Below are positions 12,641 to 20,806 of a stretch of DNA of 64,000 nt, one piece after another. Numbering within the stretch: position 1 is the stretch's first letter; each line of letters starts with the position of its first letter. Below the pieces are notes generated by a model. That model was not told the origin of the DNA. It ran no database searches and was given only the letters and a program-made list of their open reading frames with translations. A program made the translations under genes and the position numbers. The stretch is from Guyparkeria sp. WRN-7. Lineage in GTDB: Bacteria > Pseudomonadota > Gammaproteobacteria > Halothiobacillales > Halothiobacillaceae. The DNA lies in the NCBI RefSeq assembly GCF_001641825.1, contig NZ_LRFH01000004.1, positions 186,001 through 250,000 of the forward strand. Direction: 5' to 3'.

Positions 12641-12943
12641 TCAGCGCCCGCCGGCAATCACCCAGCCGGTAATACCGGTGAACATCAGGATCACGCCGGC
12701 CGGCGCGAGCATCAACAGGTCCATGAACTGGCGCTTGTCCTCTTCGCTGGTGAACACGATCGGACCCAGGCCACCGATCACGCCGACCGCCGACAGGATC
12801 GCGCCGAGCACCAGCATGACCTTGGAGGCCCGGGCGAATCCGGGCTGACGGGAGGGCGCCTCGAACCGGTACGGATCACCGATGCCCGGCTCGAACTCCT
12901 CTTCGGGATCGGAATCGGGTCGCTTGTCGGAATGGTCGCTCAT
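12641..12943 (-). CDS. Small two-helix membrane protein of unknown function
   Basis: 100 residues. The N-terminal 40 residues are acidic and hydrophilic (SDPEEEFEPGIGDPYRF). Two hydrophobic helices follow, about 52-70 (VMLVLGAILSAVGVIGGLGP) and 80-99 (LLMLAPAGVILMFTGITGWV), separated by a charged loop (TSEEDKRQ). I do not recognise a family. ATG 12943 is preceded by GAGGGTG at good spacing; an upstream in-frame start at 12976 is less likely. It diverges from pepA and ends at the shared terminator. The topology suggests a small inner-membrane protein with a cytoplasmic acidic tail. Confidence 0.7.
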   Translation of the reverse strand: MSDHSDKRPDSDPEEEFEPGIGDPYRFEAPSRQPGFARASKVMLVLGAILSAVGVIGGLGPIVFTSEEDKRQFMDLLMLAPAGVILMFTGITGWVIAGGR

Positions 12944-13111
12944 CGTGGCACCCTCACGCATCTGGGAAAGAGGCAAATCCTAGCAGCGCGGCTGCCCGAA
13001 CCGAAGCGCGACCGGCCCGACCCCGCCTTTTTGCTAGACTGCCGGCAGACAGCGCGGGCCCGGAGCGAGTCCCGCCCCACCCCATGCACAGCAGAGACGA
13101 GGAATATCACC

Positions 13112-14629
13112 GTGCTCGAATTCTCGGTAAAGAGCGGCGCCCCGGAGAAACAGCGCACTGCCTGCCTGATCGTTGGCGTGTTCGAATCGCGCCGACTGTC
13201 GGACGCGGCGGAGACCATCGACCGGGTCAGCGACGGCTTCATCTCGGCGATCACCCGGCGCGGGGACATGGACGGCGAACTGGGCGACACCCTGCTGCTG
13301 CACGGTGTACCGAACATCCAGGCCGACCGGGTGCTGCTGGTCGGCCTGGGCAAGGAGCGCGAACTGGACACGCGCGGACTGGTCAAGGCCACGCGCGCCG
13401 CGGTCGAGGCCCTGCACCATCGCGGCACCGCCGAATGCGTCAGCCATCTTTCCGAGATCGACGTGCGCGGCAGCAGCATGGAGCAGGTGCTGCGGCAGAG
13501 CATCGTCGCGATCGACGATGCTCTCTACCGGTTCGACGAACTGAAGAGCGAGCGTGATCTCGGTCCGCGTCGCCCGCTGCGCAAGGTCACCTTCATCCTG
13601 CCGACCCGCCGCGAACTGATGGAGGCCGAACGCTACGTGCGCGAAGCCACCGCCATCAGCAACGGCATGCGCATGGCGAAGAACCTCGCCAACATGCCGG
13701 GCAACCTGCTCACGCCCACCACCATGGCCGAGCATGCGCGCAAGATGACCGAAACCCATATGCACCTGTCGGTCGAGGTGCTGGATCAGTCGCGCATGGA
13801 AACGCTGGGCATGAATGCCCTGCTCTCGGTGGCCAAGGGCTCCAGCGAACCGCCCAAGATGATCGTCATGGAGCACATGGGCGCTGACGCCGATACGCCG
13901 CCGGTCGTGCTGGTGGGCAAGGGCGTGACCTTCGACTCCGGCGGCATCTCGCTGAAACCCGGCCCGGACATGGACCAGATGAAGTTCGACATGGGTGGTG
14001 CCGCGGCCACCATCGGCGTGATGTCCGCGGTGGCCGAGATGCAGCTGCCCATCAACGTGGTCGGCATCGTCCCCACCGTGGAGAACATGCCGGACGGCGC
14101 GGCACTGAAGCCGGGCGACGTGATCCGCAGCATGTCGGGCCAGACCATCGAGGTGTTGAATACGGACGCCGAAGGCCGGCTGATCCTCTGCGATGCCCTG
14201 ACCTACGCGACGGGCTACAAGCCGGCGGCGATCGTCGACATCGCCACACTGACCGGGGCCTGCATCGTCGCCCTCGGCCGCCATCCGAGTGGCCTGCTCG
14301 CCAACAACGACCCGCTGGCCCGCGAACTGCTCAAGGCCGGTGAGACCGCGAACGACCGCGCCTGGCAGCTGCCGTTGTGGGACGAGTACCAGGACCAGCT
14401 GAAGAGCAACTTCGCCGACATGGCCAATATCGGCGGACGCGAGGGCGGCACGATCACCGCGGCCGCCTTCCTCTCCCGCTTCGTCAAGGAGCACCACTGG
14501 GCCCACCTCGACATCGCCGGCACGGCCTGGAAGACGGGTGAGGCGAAGGGTGCGACCGGCCGGCCGGTCGCACTCCTCACCGAGTTCCTCATGAACCGCG
14601 CCCGCCAGCAACAGGACGGCAACGGCTGA
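13112..14629 (+). CDS. pepA: Leucyl aminopeptidase (M17)
   Basis: 505 residues (E. coli PepA 503). It is a cytoplasmic, hexameric, two-metal aminopeptidase; E. coli PepA also binds DNA. The metal and catalytic residues fall exactly at E. coli numbering: K270 and D275 in GKGVTFDSGG, and D352 and E354 in NTDAEGR, with the following LILCDALTYA. The start is GTG 13112 (VLEFSVKSG), with GAGGA eight bases upstream; a much longer upstream frame back to 12542 crosses the preceding terminator and gene and is rejected. It is monocistronic and closed by a bidirectional terminator at 14654-14688. Confidence 0.97.
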   Translation: MLEFSVKSGAPEKQRTACLIVGVFESRRLSDAAETIDRVSDGFISAITRRGDMDGELGDTLLLHGVPNIQADRVLLVGLGKERELDTRGLVKATRAAVEALHHRGTAECVSHLSEIDVRGSSMEQVLRQSIVAIDDALYRFDELKSERDLGPRRPLRKVTFILPTRRELMEAERYVREATAISNGMRMAKNLANMPGNLLTPTTMAEHARKMTETHMHLSVEVLDQSRMETLGMNALLSVAKGSSEPPKMIVMEHMGADADTPPVVLVGKGVTFDSGGISLKPGPDMDQMKFDMGGAAATIGVMSAVAEMQLPINVVGIVPTVENMPDGAALKPGDVIRSMSGQTIEVLNTDAEGRLILCDALTYATGYKPAAIVDIATLTGACIVALGRHPSGLLANNDPLARELLKAGETANDRAWQLPLWDEYQDQLKSNFADMANIGGREGGTITAAAFLSRFVKEHHWAHLDIAGTAWKTGEAKGATGRPVALLTEFLMNRARQQQDGNG

Positions 14630-14653
14630 TCCCCACCGGCGACACCCAGACGC

Positions 14654-14688
14654 AAAAACGCCCCCGATCGCCGGGGGCGTTTTTATTT
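14654..14688. terminator. Bidirectional rho-independent terminator
   Basis: The hairpin ACGCCCCCG/CGGGGGCGT, with an A-run before and T-run after it, lies between the converging pepA and marR-type genes. Confidence 0.93.
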
Positions 14689-14714
14689 GTGAGACGGATT
14701 TGGCTGCACTCGAA

Positions 14715-15236
14715 TCAGCCCTGCTCTGCCGCCCGCTCGAGGTTGCGTCGTCGCTGCTGGCGCTTGCGTTCCGGCAGGTTGTCATAGAGCCGATCGCGCA
14801 GGGCGATCATGAACCGCTCGACGTCCGGAATACTCACTCCGGGCACGTCCACCTCCGTGAACGTGCGGGCATAGAGCTTTTCCGCGCTGGCGCGGATCTC
14901 GTCGATCAGCGGCAACGCCCGTTCGGTCAGGCGAATGATCTTGCAACGCCGATCGGTGCCGCACTGGACCCGCTCGACCCACTCGTCGCGTGACAGTCGG
15001 TCGACCATGGCCACCAGCGACGGCCCCTCGATACCCAGCTCCTCGGCCAGTTCCGACTGGATCAGGCCTTCGGGATAGAGCGACAGGATCGCCATGGTTC
15101 GCCACTTGGCCTGACTCAGGCCGTGGTGGGCAAGCTCGTGATCGAGCAACTGGCGCCAGAGCTGGTCAACGCGGTGCAGTAACACCGGGACACGATCCTC
15201 GGCGCAGATATCAAATTCGGTCGTCAAGTCGGCCAT
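14715..15236 (-). CDS. MarR-family transcriptional regulator
   Basis: 173 residues. The winged helix-turn-helix is plain: LSQAKWRTMAILSLYPEG, then QSELAEELGIEGPSLVAMVDRL as the recognition helix region, and the wing VERVQCGTDRRCKIIRLTERA. Similar to SlyA/MarR regulators that respond to small aromatic or redox signals. ATG 15236 is preceded by a CAGGGGG Shine-Dalgarno; an upstream TTG at 15323 would add 29 poorly conserved residues. The regulated genes are not evident: the neighbours are pepA (convergent) and rpoS (same strand, but separated by its own terminator). Confidence 0.85.
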   Translation of the reverse strand: MADLTTEFDICAEDRVPVLLHRVDQLWRQLLDHELAHHGLSQAKWRTMAILSLYPEGLIQSELAEELGIEGPSLVAMVDRLSRDEWVERVQCGTDRRCKIIRLTERALPLIDEIRASAEKLYARTFTEVDVPGVSIPDVERFMIALRDRLYDNLPERKRQQRRRNLERAAEQG

Positions 15237-15358
15237 GCGACCCCCTGCGTGGTGGCGAAGCGATCCCGCCCAGCCTGACCGACCGGGCGGAGTCATTCTG
15301 CCACCGCGGTACGCCACCTCCAACTATTAGCCACGCTAACCGCATGTTTACGGAGACG

Positions 15359-15395
15359 AAAAAACCGCCCGCTGTCAGTGATGACAGGGGCGGTC
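15359..15395 (-). terminator. Rho-independent terminator of rpoS
   Basis: Read on the minus strand: a long stem GACCGCCCCTGTCA/TGACAGCGGGCGG (one mismatch region), loop TCAC, then TTTTTT. It is 45 bases after the rpoS stop. Confidence 0.9.
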
Positions 15396-15440
15396 AAATC
15401 TCACCAGGGACGGTCAGCGGTCGCCGTGACGACCGACGAA

Positions 15441-16442
15441 TCATTCACTGAAGATCACGTCAGCCGTCACACCCTCATGGGCAGCGAACTGCTTGAGACG
15501 ACGAACGGCCTCCAGCTGAATCTGCCGGACACGCTCGCGCGTGCAGCCCAGCAGGCGACCGACTTGCTCCAGCGTGGCCGGCTCGTGGCCACGCAGGCCG
15601 TAGCGGCGCATGAGCACCTCGCGTTGCTTGCCCTCGAGCTTGTCGATCAGACGATCGAGCAACTGCAGCACGCCGTTGTCCTGCAGGTCGTCTTCGGGAA
15701 GCTGGCTGTTCTCGTCCGGCACCATGTCGAGCAGCGAGAACTCGCCATCACCCTTGAGGGGACTGTCGAAGGACGACTCGCGCTCGTTGTATGACATCAC
15801 CTTGAGCACGTCCTTGACCGGCTTGTCCAGGTGTTCGGCAATCTGCTCGGGGCGGACATCCCCATTCTGGCTCTGCGCAATACGGCGGGCGGCGCGGTTG
15901 TAGGAATGCACCTCCTTGACCACGTGCACCGGGAGCCGAACGGTTCGCGCTTGGTTCATCAGGGCCCGCTCGATGGTCTGGCGGATCCACCAGGTGGCAT
16001 AGGTGGAGAAGCGGAATCCCCGCTCCGGGTCGAATTTCTCCACGGCTCGCATCAGGCCGAGATTCCCTTCCTCGATCAGGTCGAGGAGATCGAGGCCTCG
16101 GTTGATGTAACGCCGTGCCAGCTTGATCACCAGCCGCAGGTTGCAGACGATCATCTTCTGGCGGGCCCACTCCTCACCGGCCTGTGCGCGACGGGCATAA
16201 TCGACCTCTTCCTGAGGCGTGAGCAGGCGTTCTGTTTCGACGTCCTTCAGGTAAAGGCGAACCGGATCGGGCGACTCGGAATCGTCTACGTTGAAATTGC
16301 GGGCAAATTCCGCGGCATCCGGCTCCCCCTCGCGGCGGGTCGCGCGAGCGTCCACCGGGGACTCCGACTGGCCGGCGGCCAGTTCATCCACCTTGCTGGG
16401 GTCGACCTGGTTGATGGTGTCGTGAACGATTGCCTGTGCCAT
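15441..16442 (-). CDS. rpoS: RNA polymerase sigma factor RpoS
   Basis: 333 residues (E. coli 330). It is the stationary-phase/general stress sigma factor. Region 1.2 (DPVRLYLKDVETERLLTPQEE), region 2 (KFDPERGFRFSTYATWWIRQ), region 3 and region 4 with its helix-turn-helix (ATLEQVGRLLGCTRERVRQI) are all complete. The RpoS-specific linker and the nlpD/pcm/surE context distinguish it from RpoD and RpoH. A 317-base spacer separates it from nlpD, unlike the close linkage in E. coli, so it probably has its own promoter there as well as readthrough from nlpD. Terminated at 15359-15395. Confidence 0.97.
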   Translation of the reverse strand: MAQAIVHDTINQVDPSKVDELAAGQSESPVDARATRREGEPDAAEFARNFNVDDSESPDPVRLYLKDVETERLLTPQEEVDYARRAQAGEEWARQKMIVCNLRLVIKLARRYINRGLDLLDLIEEGNLGLMRAVEKFDPERGFRFSTYATWWIRQTIERALMNQARTVRLPVHVVKEVHSYNRAARRIAQSQNGDVRPEQIAEHLDKPVKDVLKVMSYNERESSFDSPLKGDGEFSLLDMVPDENSQLPEDDLQDNGVLQLLDRLIDKLEGKQREVLMRRYGLRGHEPATLEQVGRLLGCTRERVRQIQLEAVRRLKQFAAHEGVTADVIFSE

Positions 16443-16759
16443 GTCGTATCCCTCGCTCGATTGCGCTGTTGCCGAAACGATCTGTGTACAACCTTTGCAT
16501 AGTCACATGAGGGGATCAATCCCCCTGGCATCGAATAAAACAACATGACATGTTCGATATTATGCAAATATCGATCGAAAACGGGCCAAAGCGGCCCCAA
16601 ACACACTCCTGGGGCGCCCCAACATGTACAAGACATATACACACCTGTGACATGACAGCGGACCGCGCCTCCACGCCCCGGCCCCATGTGGGTCCGACAT
16701 GGACACGAGAAAAAGGTTTTCAAGGGTGATTGCCGAGCGGCAACAGCAGATCAGGCCAC
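16443..16759 (-). promoter_or_regulatory. 317-bp rpoS leader/promoter region with palindromes
   Basis: No gene is present. The stretch is noticeably more AT-rich than its surroundings. It contains the palindrome ACATGACATGT (16543-16553), followed at once by the inverted repeat CGATATT/AATATCG with a 5-base loop (16555-16573). A GGGCC/GGCCC hairpin lies further from rpoS (about 16586-16600). These are candidate operators or leader structures controlling rpoS. No -35/-10 pair is assigned with confidence. Confidence 0.45.
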
Positions 16760-17542
16760 TCAGGGCAGGTAGCGCTCCGGGTCGACAGGCTTGCCCTGCC
16801 GCCGGATCTGGAACAGGAGGTGGCCTCCCTTGCCGGGCTGACGATGGTCGACCGGCCCGACCCGGGCGATGGTCTGACCACGGCTGACCCTCTGACCCTC
16901 CGATACCGAGAGGCTCTTGTTGTACGCGTAGGCCGACAGCCACTCGGCGTTGTGCTTGACGATGACCAGGTTGCCGTAGCCCGGCAGGCCGTCACCGGAG
17001 TAGACCACCTTGCCGGCGGCCGCCGCCTTCACTGCCGTGTCGATGCTCGCACCCAGGATCAGTCCCTTCTGGGCCGGCGCGCCTTCGGGGAAGCGGTGCA
17101 ACACCTTGCCCTGCAGCGGCCAGCGCCAGTTGACGGGCGAGGCGGCCGGCGTCGGTCTCGACACCTTCGCCGGGGCGGACGACTTGGCCTTGCGGCTCGA
17201 CGTGCTGCTCACCGTCCTCGACGGCGCGCGCGCGGTCCTCGTTGCCCCGCTGGGCGGGCTGAGGCGCAGGCGCTGGCCGATCTTCAGGCTGCGGGGGTTG
17301 GATATGCCGTTCCAGCGAGCCAGCCGTTGCCAGTCGAGATCGTTGGCCACGGCAATCGAATAGAGGGTGTCGCCCCCCTTGACGTAGTAGACCGGCTGAC
17401 CCCGTTCCCAGCTACGGTAGTCGGTCGAGGCGGCACACCCGACCAGCAGGAGTGCCGCCAGGACGCCCGCCACCAAACCCGACCAGCGCGCCGCCGGAGG
17501 CGACGGGATCGAGCAGTCGTGAGCTGACGGGGCCCTATGCAT
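16760..17542 (-). CDS. nlpD: NlpD, lipoprotein activator of AmiC (LysM plus degenerate LytM)
   Basis: 260 residues. The N-terminus is basic, then a hydrophobic core ending LLVGC (lipobox). A LysM domain follows (about 50-95; VKGGDTLYSIAVAN, NPRSLKIGQRL), then a Ser/Thr/Ala-rich linker, then a C-terminal M23/LytM domain (about 145-260). The LytM zinc ligands are missing: no His-x-Gly-x-Asp is present and the HxH motif reads HLL. It is therefore a non-catalytic activator, as NlpD is for the amidase AmiC at the septum. A fitting AmiC is encoded at 45836-47092. It starts three bases after yqaA and is followed by the rpoS spacer. Confidence 0.93.
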   Translation of the reverse strand: MHRAPSAHDCSIPSPPAARWSGLVAGVLAALLLVGCAASTDYRSWERGQPVYYVKGGDTLYSIAVANDLDWQRLARWNGISNPRSLKIGQRLRLSPPSGATRTARAPSRTVSSTSSRKAKSSAPAKVSRPTPAASPVNWRWPLQGKVLHRFPEGAPAQKGLILGASIDTAVKAAAAGKVVYSGDGLPGYGNLVIVKHNAEWLSAYAYNKSLSVSEGQRVSRGQTIARVGPVDHRQPGKGGHLLFQIRRQGKPVDPERYLP

Positions 17543-17545
17543 GGC

Positions 17546-18133
17546 TTACATCGTCTGCCAGATGCCGATGGCAAGAAGCAACAACGCCACGAACAGCCAA
17601 CCGAGCCATTCGATGTACTGGCGCAGCTTCGGGGCGACGCGCGGCCCGGCCCAGGCCACCAGCCCCGAGACGAGAAAGAACCGTGCCCCGCGGCCGACGA
17701 ACGAGGCGAGCACGAAGCCGAACGGATTCATGGTCATCGCACCGGCAGCAATGGTGAAGACCTTGTAGGGGATCGGCGAGAAACCCGCGACCAGCACCGC
17801 CCAGAAGCCCCAGTCGGCAAACCAGTCCCGGGCCCGGTCGAAGCTCGCGGCGTAATGGGATTCGGCCAGCCAGGGCTGGATCGCCTCGATCGCCCACAGA
17901 CCGATGAAATAACCCAGCAAGCCACCCAGGACGCTACCCGCCGTGGCGATCAGCGCAAATCCCCACCAACAGCGGGGCCGTGCCAGCGTCATCGGCATGA
18001 GCATCACGTCCGGCGGGACCGGGAAGACCGAGGACTCTGCAAAGCTCAACGCCCCGAGCACGGCGGGCCCGCGACGATGGGCGGACCAGGCCAGAACACG
18101 GTCGTAGAGCGGGCCGAACAGCCTCATGCGCAC
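17546..18133 (-). CDS. yqaA: YqaA, DedA/VTT-family inner-membrane protein
   Basis: 195 residues with four to five hydrophobic segments and the VTT/DedA signature region: ALSFAESSVFPVPPDVMLMP near residues 28-47, then GGLLGYFIGLWAIEAIQPWL and AGFSPIPYKVFTIAAGAMTM. DedA-superfamily proteins are linked to undecaprenyl-phosphate or phospholipid flipping; YqaA itself is uncharacterised. Its place between pcm and nlpD is conserved in many gammaproteobacteria. Starts 27 bases after the pcm stop, in the same operon. Confidence 0.87.
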   Translation of the reverse strand: MRMRLFGPLYDRVLAWSAHRRGPAVLGALSFAESSVFPVPPDVMLMPMTLARPRCWWGFALIATAGSVLGGLLGYFIGLWAIEAIQPWLAESHYAASFDRARDWFADWGFWAVLVAGFSPIPYKVFTIAAGAMTMNPFGFVLASFVGRGARFFLVSGLVAWAGPRVAPKLRQYIEWLGWLFVALLLLAIGIWQTM

Positions 18134-18160
18134 CTCACGCCAACAGGGTCATGCTGCCGG

Positions 18161-18814
18161 TCATGCGAGCGACCCCGGCAGCAGTGGAACGAACGACACC
18201 AGATCGTACCAGCGGGTCTGGTACTCGGTGTCCGCAATCCGGGTGATGACGGTCAGCTTCTGCCCACCGCCCTGGGCGCCGACCGGAATCACCAGCCGCC
18301 CGCCAATCGCCAGCTGCTCCTTGAGCTCCGGCGGCACGGCGTCCGGAGCGGCCGTCACCACGATCGCCTCGAACGGCGCCTGAGACGGCCAGCCCTTGAA
18401 ACCGTCCCGGTGCATGTAGCGGATATTGAGCAGCCCCAGGGCACGGTGACGGGCCTTGGCCTGCTCGAGGAACGCCCCGATCCGCTCGACGGTGAACACC
18501 GACTGGCACAGCTGGGCGAGCACGGCCGCCTGGTAGCCCGACCCGGTACCGACCTCGAGCACACGCTTGAGGTGACGCTCGCCGTCCATCACGAGTTCCG
18601 TCATGCGGGCAACGATATAGGGCTGAGACAGGGTCTGCCCCTGGCCGATCGGCAGGGAGCAGTCCTCGTAGGCGCGCACGCTCTGCACCTCGTCGACGAA
18701 GGCCTCGCGAGGCACGGCGGCCATTGCCTCGAGCACCGGCTTCGACCGGACGCCCTGCGACTCGAGCCGCTCGAGCATGGTCTGCCGCGCCCACTGGTAG
18801 TTTCGCTGGATCAT
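18161..18814 (-). CDS. pcm: Protein-L-isoaspartate O-methyltransferase
   Basis: 217 residues. The enzyme methylates L-isoaspartyl residues in ageing proteins using S-adenosylmethionine, so they can be repaired. The SAM motif I is VLEVGTGSGYQAAVL; the substrate-binding LPIGQGQTLSQPYIVARM precedes it, and GGRLVIPVG follows near the C-terminus. It lies 10 bases after surE in the surE-pcm-yqaA-nlpD-rpoS operon, a stress-survival set. Start ATG 18814 (MIQRNYQWA) is preceded by a weak site within the intergenic bases. Confidence 0.96.
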   Translation of the reverse strand: MIQRNYQWARQTMLERLESQGVRSKPVLEAMAAVPREAFVDEVQSVRAYEDCSLPIGQGQTLSQPYIVARMTELVMDGERHLKRVLEVGTGSGYQAAVLAQLCQSVFTVERIGAFLEQAKARHRALGLLNIRYMHRDGFKGWPSQAPFEAIVVTAAPDAVPPELKEQLAIGGRLVIPVGAQGGGQKLTVITRIADTEYQTRWYDLVSFVPLLPGSLA

Positions 18815-18824
18815 CGGCTAACCC

Positions 18825-19565
18825 TCAGGCCAGCCATTGCTCGAGGGCCGGCATGGTCTCGTGGCGCGTCATGTCGAAATGAATCGGCGTCACCGAAACC
18901 CAGCCGTGTGCCAGGGCGTGGAAATCGGTGCCCTCGCCGGCATCCTCCGCCTCACCGGCCGCCCCGATCCAGACGATCTCGCGACCACGCGGGTCGGTGT
19001 CACGCACCAACTGCCCGGACGGGTGACGACGCCCCAGGCGCGTCGCCTGCACTCCGCCGATCTTCTCGAGCGGCGCGTCGGGAACGTTGATGTTGAGCAG
19101 GCTGTAGGCGGGCAACGGGTGGTTATCGAGTCGACGGATCAGCCACTCGACCCAGTGGGCTGCCGACTCGAGGTACTCCGGCGCGAACGACTGGCAGGAG
19201 GCGGCGATTGCCGGCAGCCCCAGCGCGCGCCCCTCGCTGGCCGCGGCCACGGTGCCGGAATAGAGCACGTCGTCACCGAGGTTGGCACCGTGGTTGATGC
19301 CCGAGACCACCAGGTCCGGCATTTCCGGCAACAGGCCCTTGATGCCCAGGTGGACGCAATCCGACGGCGTGCCGTCGATCACCCACAACCGCTCCTCGAG
19401 CTGGCGAGGACGCAGGGGACGGGAGAGCGTCAGGCTGTTGGAGGCGCCGCTGCGATCACGATCGGGGGCAACGATGGTAACGGTCGCGAACCGGGCGAGT
19501 CGCTCGGCGAGTATGTTCAGCCCCGGGGAGAGATAGCCGTCGTCGTTACTTAAGAGAATATGCAT
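18825..19565 (-). CDS. surE: 5'/3'-nucleotidase SurE
   Basis: 246 residues (E. coli 253). A metal-dependent nucleoside monophosphatase of stationary phase. The N-terminal metal site is intact (MHILLSNDDGYLSPG, Asn7-Asp8-Asp9), with SGAS downstream and VSGINHGANLGDDVLYSGTV carrying the conserved Asn. ATG 19565 is picked by family alignment; a longer frame to 19628 lacks homology. It is the first gene of the surE-pcm-yqaA-nlpD operon and diverges from the Smr-domain gene, leaving about 135 bases for both promoters. Confidence 0.96.
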   Translation of the reverse strand: MHILLSNDDGYLSPGLNILAERLARFATVTIVAPDRDRSGASNSLTLSRPLRPRQLEERLWVIDGTPSDCVHLGIKGLLPEMPDLVVSGINHGANLGDDVLYSGTVAAASEGRALGLPAIAASCQSFAPEYLESAAHWVEWLIRRLDNHPLPAYSLLNINVPDAPLEKIGGVQATRLGRRHPSGQLVRDTDPRGREIVWIGAAGEAEDAGEGTDFHALAHGWVSVTPIHFDMTRHETMPALEQWLA

Positions 19566-19701
19566 GGATTGCTCGTGTCGATTCCGTAAGCCACGCCCGA
19601 CTCGGAGCGCGGCGGGGTGGTCTGGCAAGGATACCGCCTGCCGGTCGGCAATTCAGCCCGTGCGATGGCACCAACCCGGACCGGGGCGCTATGATGCGCT
19701 C

Positions 19702-20250
19702 ATGAGTGACGAGTCACGCATCGACCCCGAGGATCGCGCCCTGTTTCTCGACGCCGTCGGCCCGGTCGAACCGGTCGAAGACGAGCGCGTCGAGCCCGAG
19801 CGCCCGCGTGTCAGCGCCCGGCCGCGACGCGAAGCGGGCTTCGACGAGATGGTCGACGAATTCGCCTTCAGCGATCTGGCCGAGGCGCCCGAGCAGGGCG
19901 AGCAGGTCCAGTACGTCCGGCCGGGCGTGCAGAAGGCGATCCTGCGCAAACTCAAGCGCGGCGGCTACAGCGTCTCGGCATCGCTCGACCTGCACGGCCT
20001 GACGGCCGACCAGGCCCGCAACGAGGTGGGCCGATTCATCCGCAGCGAGCGTGGCGAGCTGCGACGCTGCGTGCGCATCGTCCACGGCAAGGGCTATCGC
20101 TCGAACGCCGGCCAGCCGGTCCTGAAGACCCTGCTCAATCGCTGGCTGCCTCAGCGCGACGACGTGGTCGCCTTCTGCTCCGCCCCGCCGCATGACGGCG
20201 GCACCGGCGCGCTCTACGTCCTGCTGCGCCGCCTCAACCCGGGCGACTGA
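19702..20250 (+). CDS. Smr-domain protein (SmrA/YdaL-like)
   Basis: 182 residues. The N-terminal 90 residues are charged and probably disordered. The C-terminal Smr domain (about 92-180) carries SLDLHGLTADQARNEV, with the catalytic-type LDLHG, and the second motif VRIVHGKGYRSN (the HGxG motif), plus a closing ALYVLLRR. Stand-alone Smr proteins have nuclease or nicking activity; MutS2-linked versions act in ribosome rescue. ATG 19702 starts MSDESRIDPEDRALF. A frame upstream to 19564 overlaps the divergent surE start and is rejected. Confidence 0.85.
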   Translation: MSDESRIDPEDRALFLDAVGPVEPVEDERVEPERPRVSARPRREAGFDEMVDEFAFSDLAEAPEQGEQVQYVRPGVQKAILRKLKRGGYSVSASLDLHGLTADQARNEVGRFIRSERGELRRCVRIVHGKGYRSNAGQPVLKTLLNRWLPQRDDVVAFCSAPPHDGGTGALYVLLRRLNPGD

Positions 20251-20271
20251 ACGCACTCACCGCCCCTCGCC

Positions 20272-20778
20272 CTAACCGCCCGACGGACGCGAGCGGTCCA
20301 CCGCAAACGGCAACCGCACGAGATACGCCCCTTCGGTGCTGTGGATGGTCAGGTTCGCGAGCCAGTCGCTGCGATCGGTCGTGCAGACCGGCAGGATGAT
20401 GGTCGCGCGGTACTGGCCGTCGGCCAGCCGCTCGAGCCGGTAGGCATTGATGCCCATGTCCATGCCGACCATCTCGAAGTCGACCCGGATAGCGCCGACC
20501 GAGCGGGCGACCTCGCCCTGCGGGGCGACCGTGAAGGCGAATTTCTCCAGCGGCACAACCGTCTCGGGCATCGTCACCCGAAAGGCACCGAGCTCGTCGA
20601 TCGACACCGTACAGCCCTCGCCTTTCAGGGAACAGTCGTCCGGCGCCTTGACCTGGGTCAACGCCCCGCTGACCGGAACGTCGGTCGAAATCTTGCTCGG
20701 CGCCCGCCCCCACAGATAGGTCAGCACGCCCAGGATCAACAGCGTGGCGACCAGCCATTTCGCCTGCTTCATGCTCAT
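20272..20778 (-). CDS. Membrane-anchored periplasmic protein, YtkA/FixH-like, Met-rich
   Basis: 168 residues. A single N-terminal helix (about 8-24, LVATLLILGVLTYLWG) anchors a periplasmic beta-rich domain. Two cysteines sit close together early in the domain (CSLKGEGC). A segment with DFEMVGMDMGINAYRLERL, then a GQYRATIILPVC stretch, resembles the Met-rich sandwich of YtkA/FixH-type domains, some of which handle copper. The assignment is by resemblance only. ATG 20778 has GGGGAGAG at good spacing; the next Met (20772) is also possible. It sits 28 bases before the Nudix gene's stop on the same strand, so it may be the last gene of the argJ-side transcript. Confidence 0.55.
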   Translation of the reverse strand: MSMKQAKWLVATLLILGVLTYLWGRAPSKISTDVPVSGALTQVKAPDDCSLKGEGCTVSIDELGAFRVTMPETVVPLEKFAFTVAPQGEVARSVGAIRVDFEMVGMDMGINAYRLERLADGQYRATIILPVCTTDRSDWLANLTIHSTEGAYLVRLPFAVDRSRPSGG

Positions 20779-20806
20779 CGGTCTCTCCCCGCGGCTCACG
20801 CCGCGC

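Noticed and set aside
12542-13111. N-terminal extension of pepA by 190 codons
   Set aside because: It runs through a terminator and antisense through the small membrane protein gene; PepA ends its homology at the GTG 13112 start.
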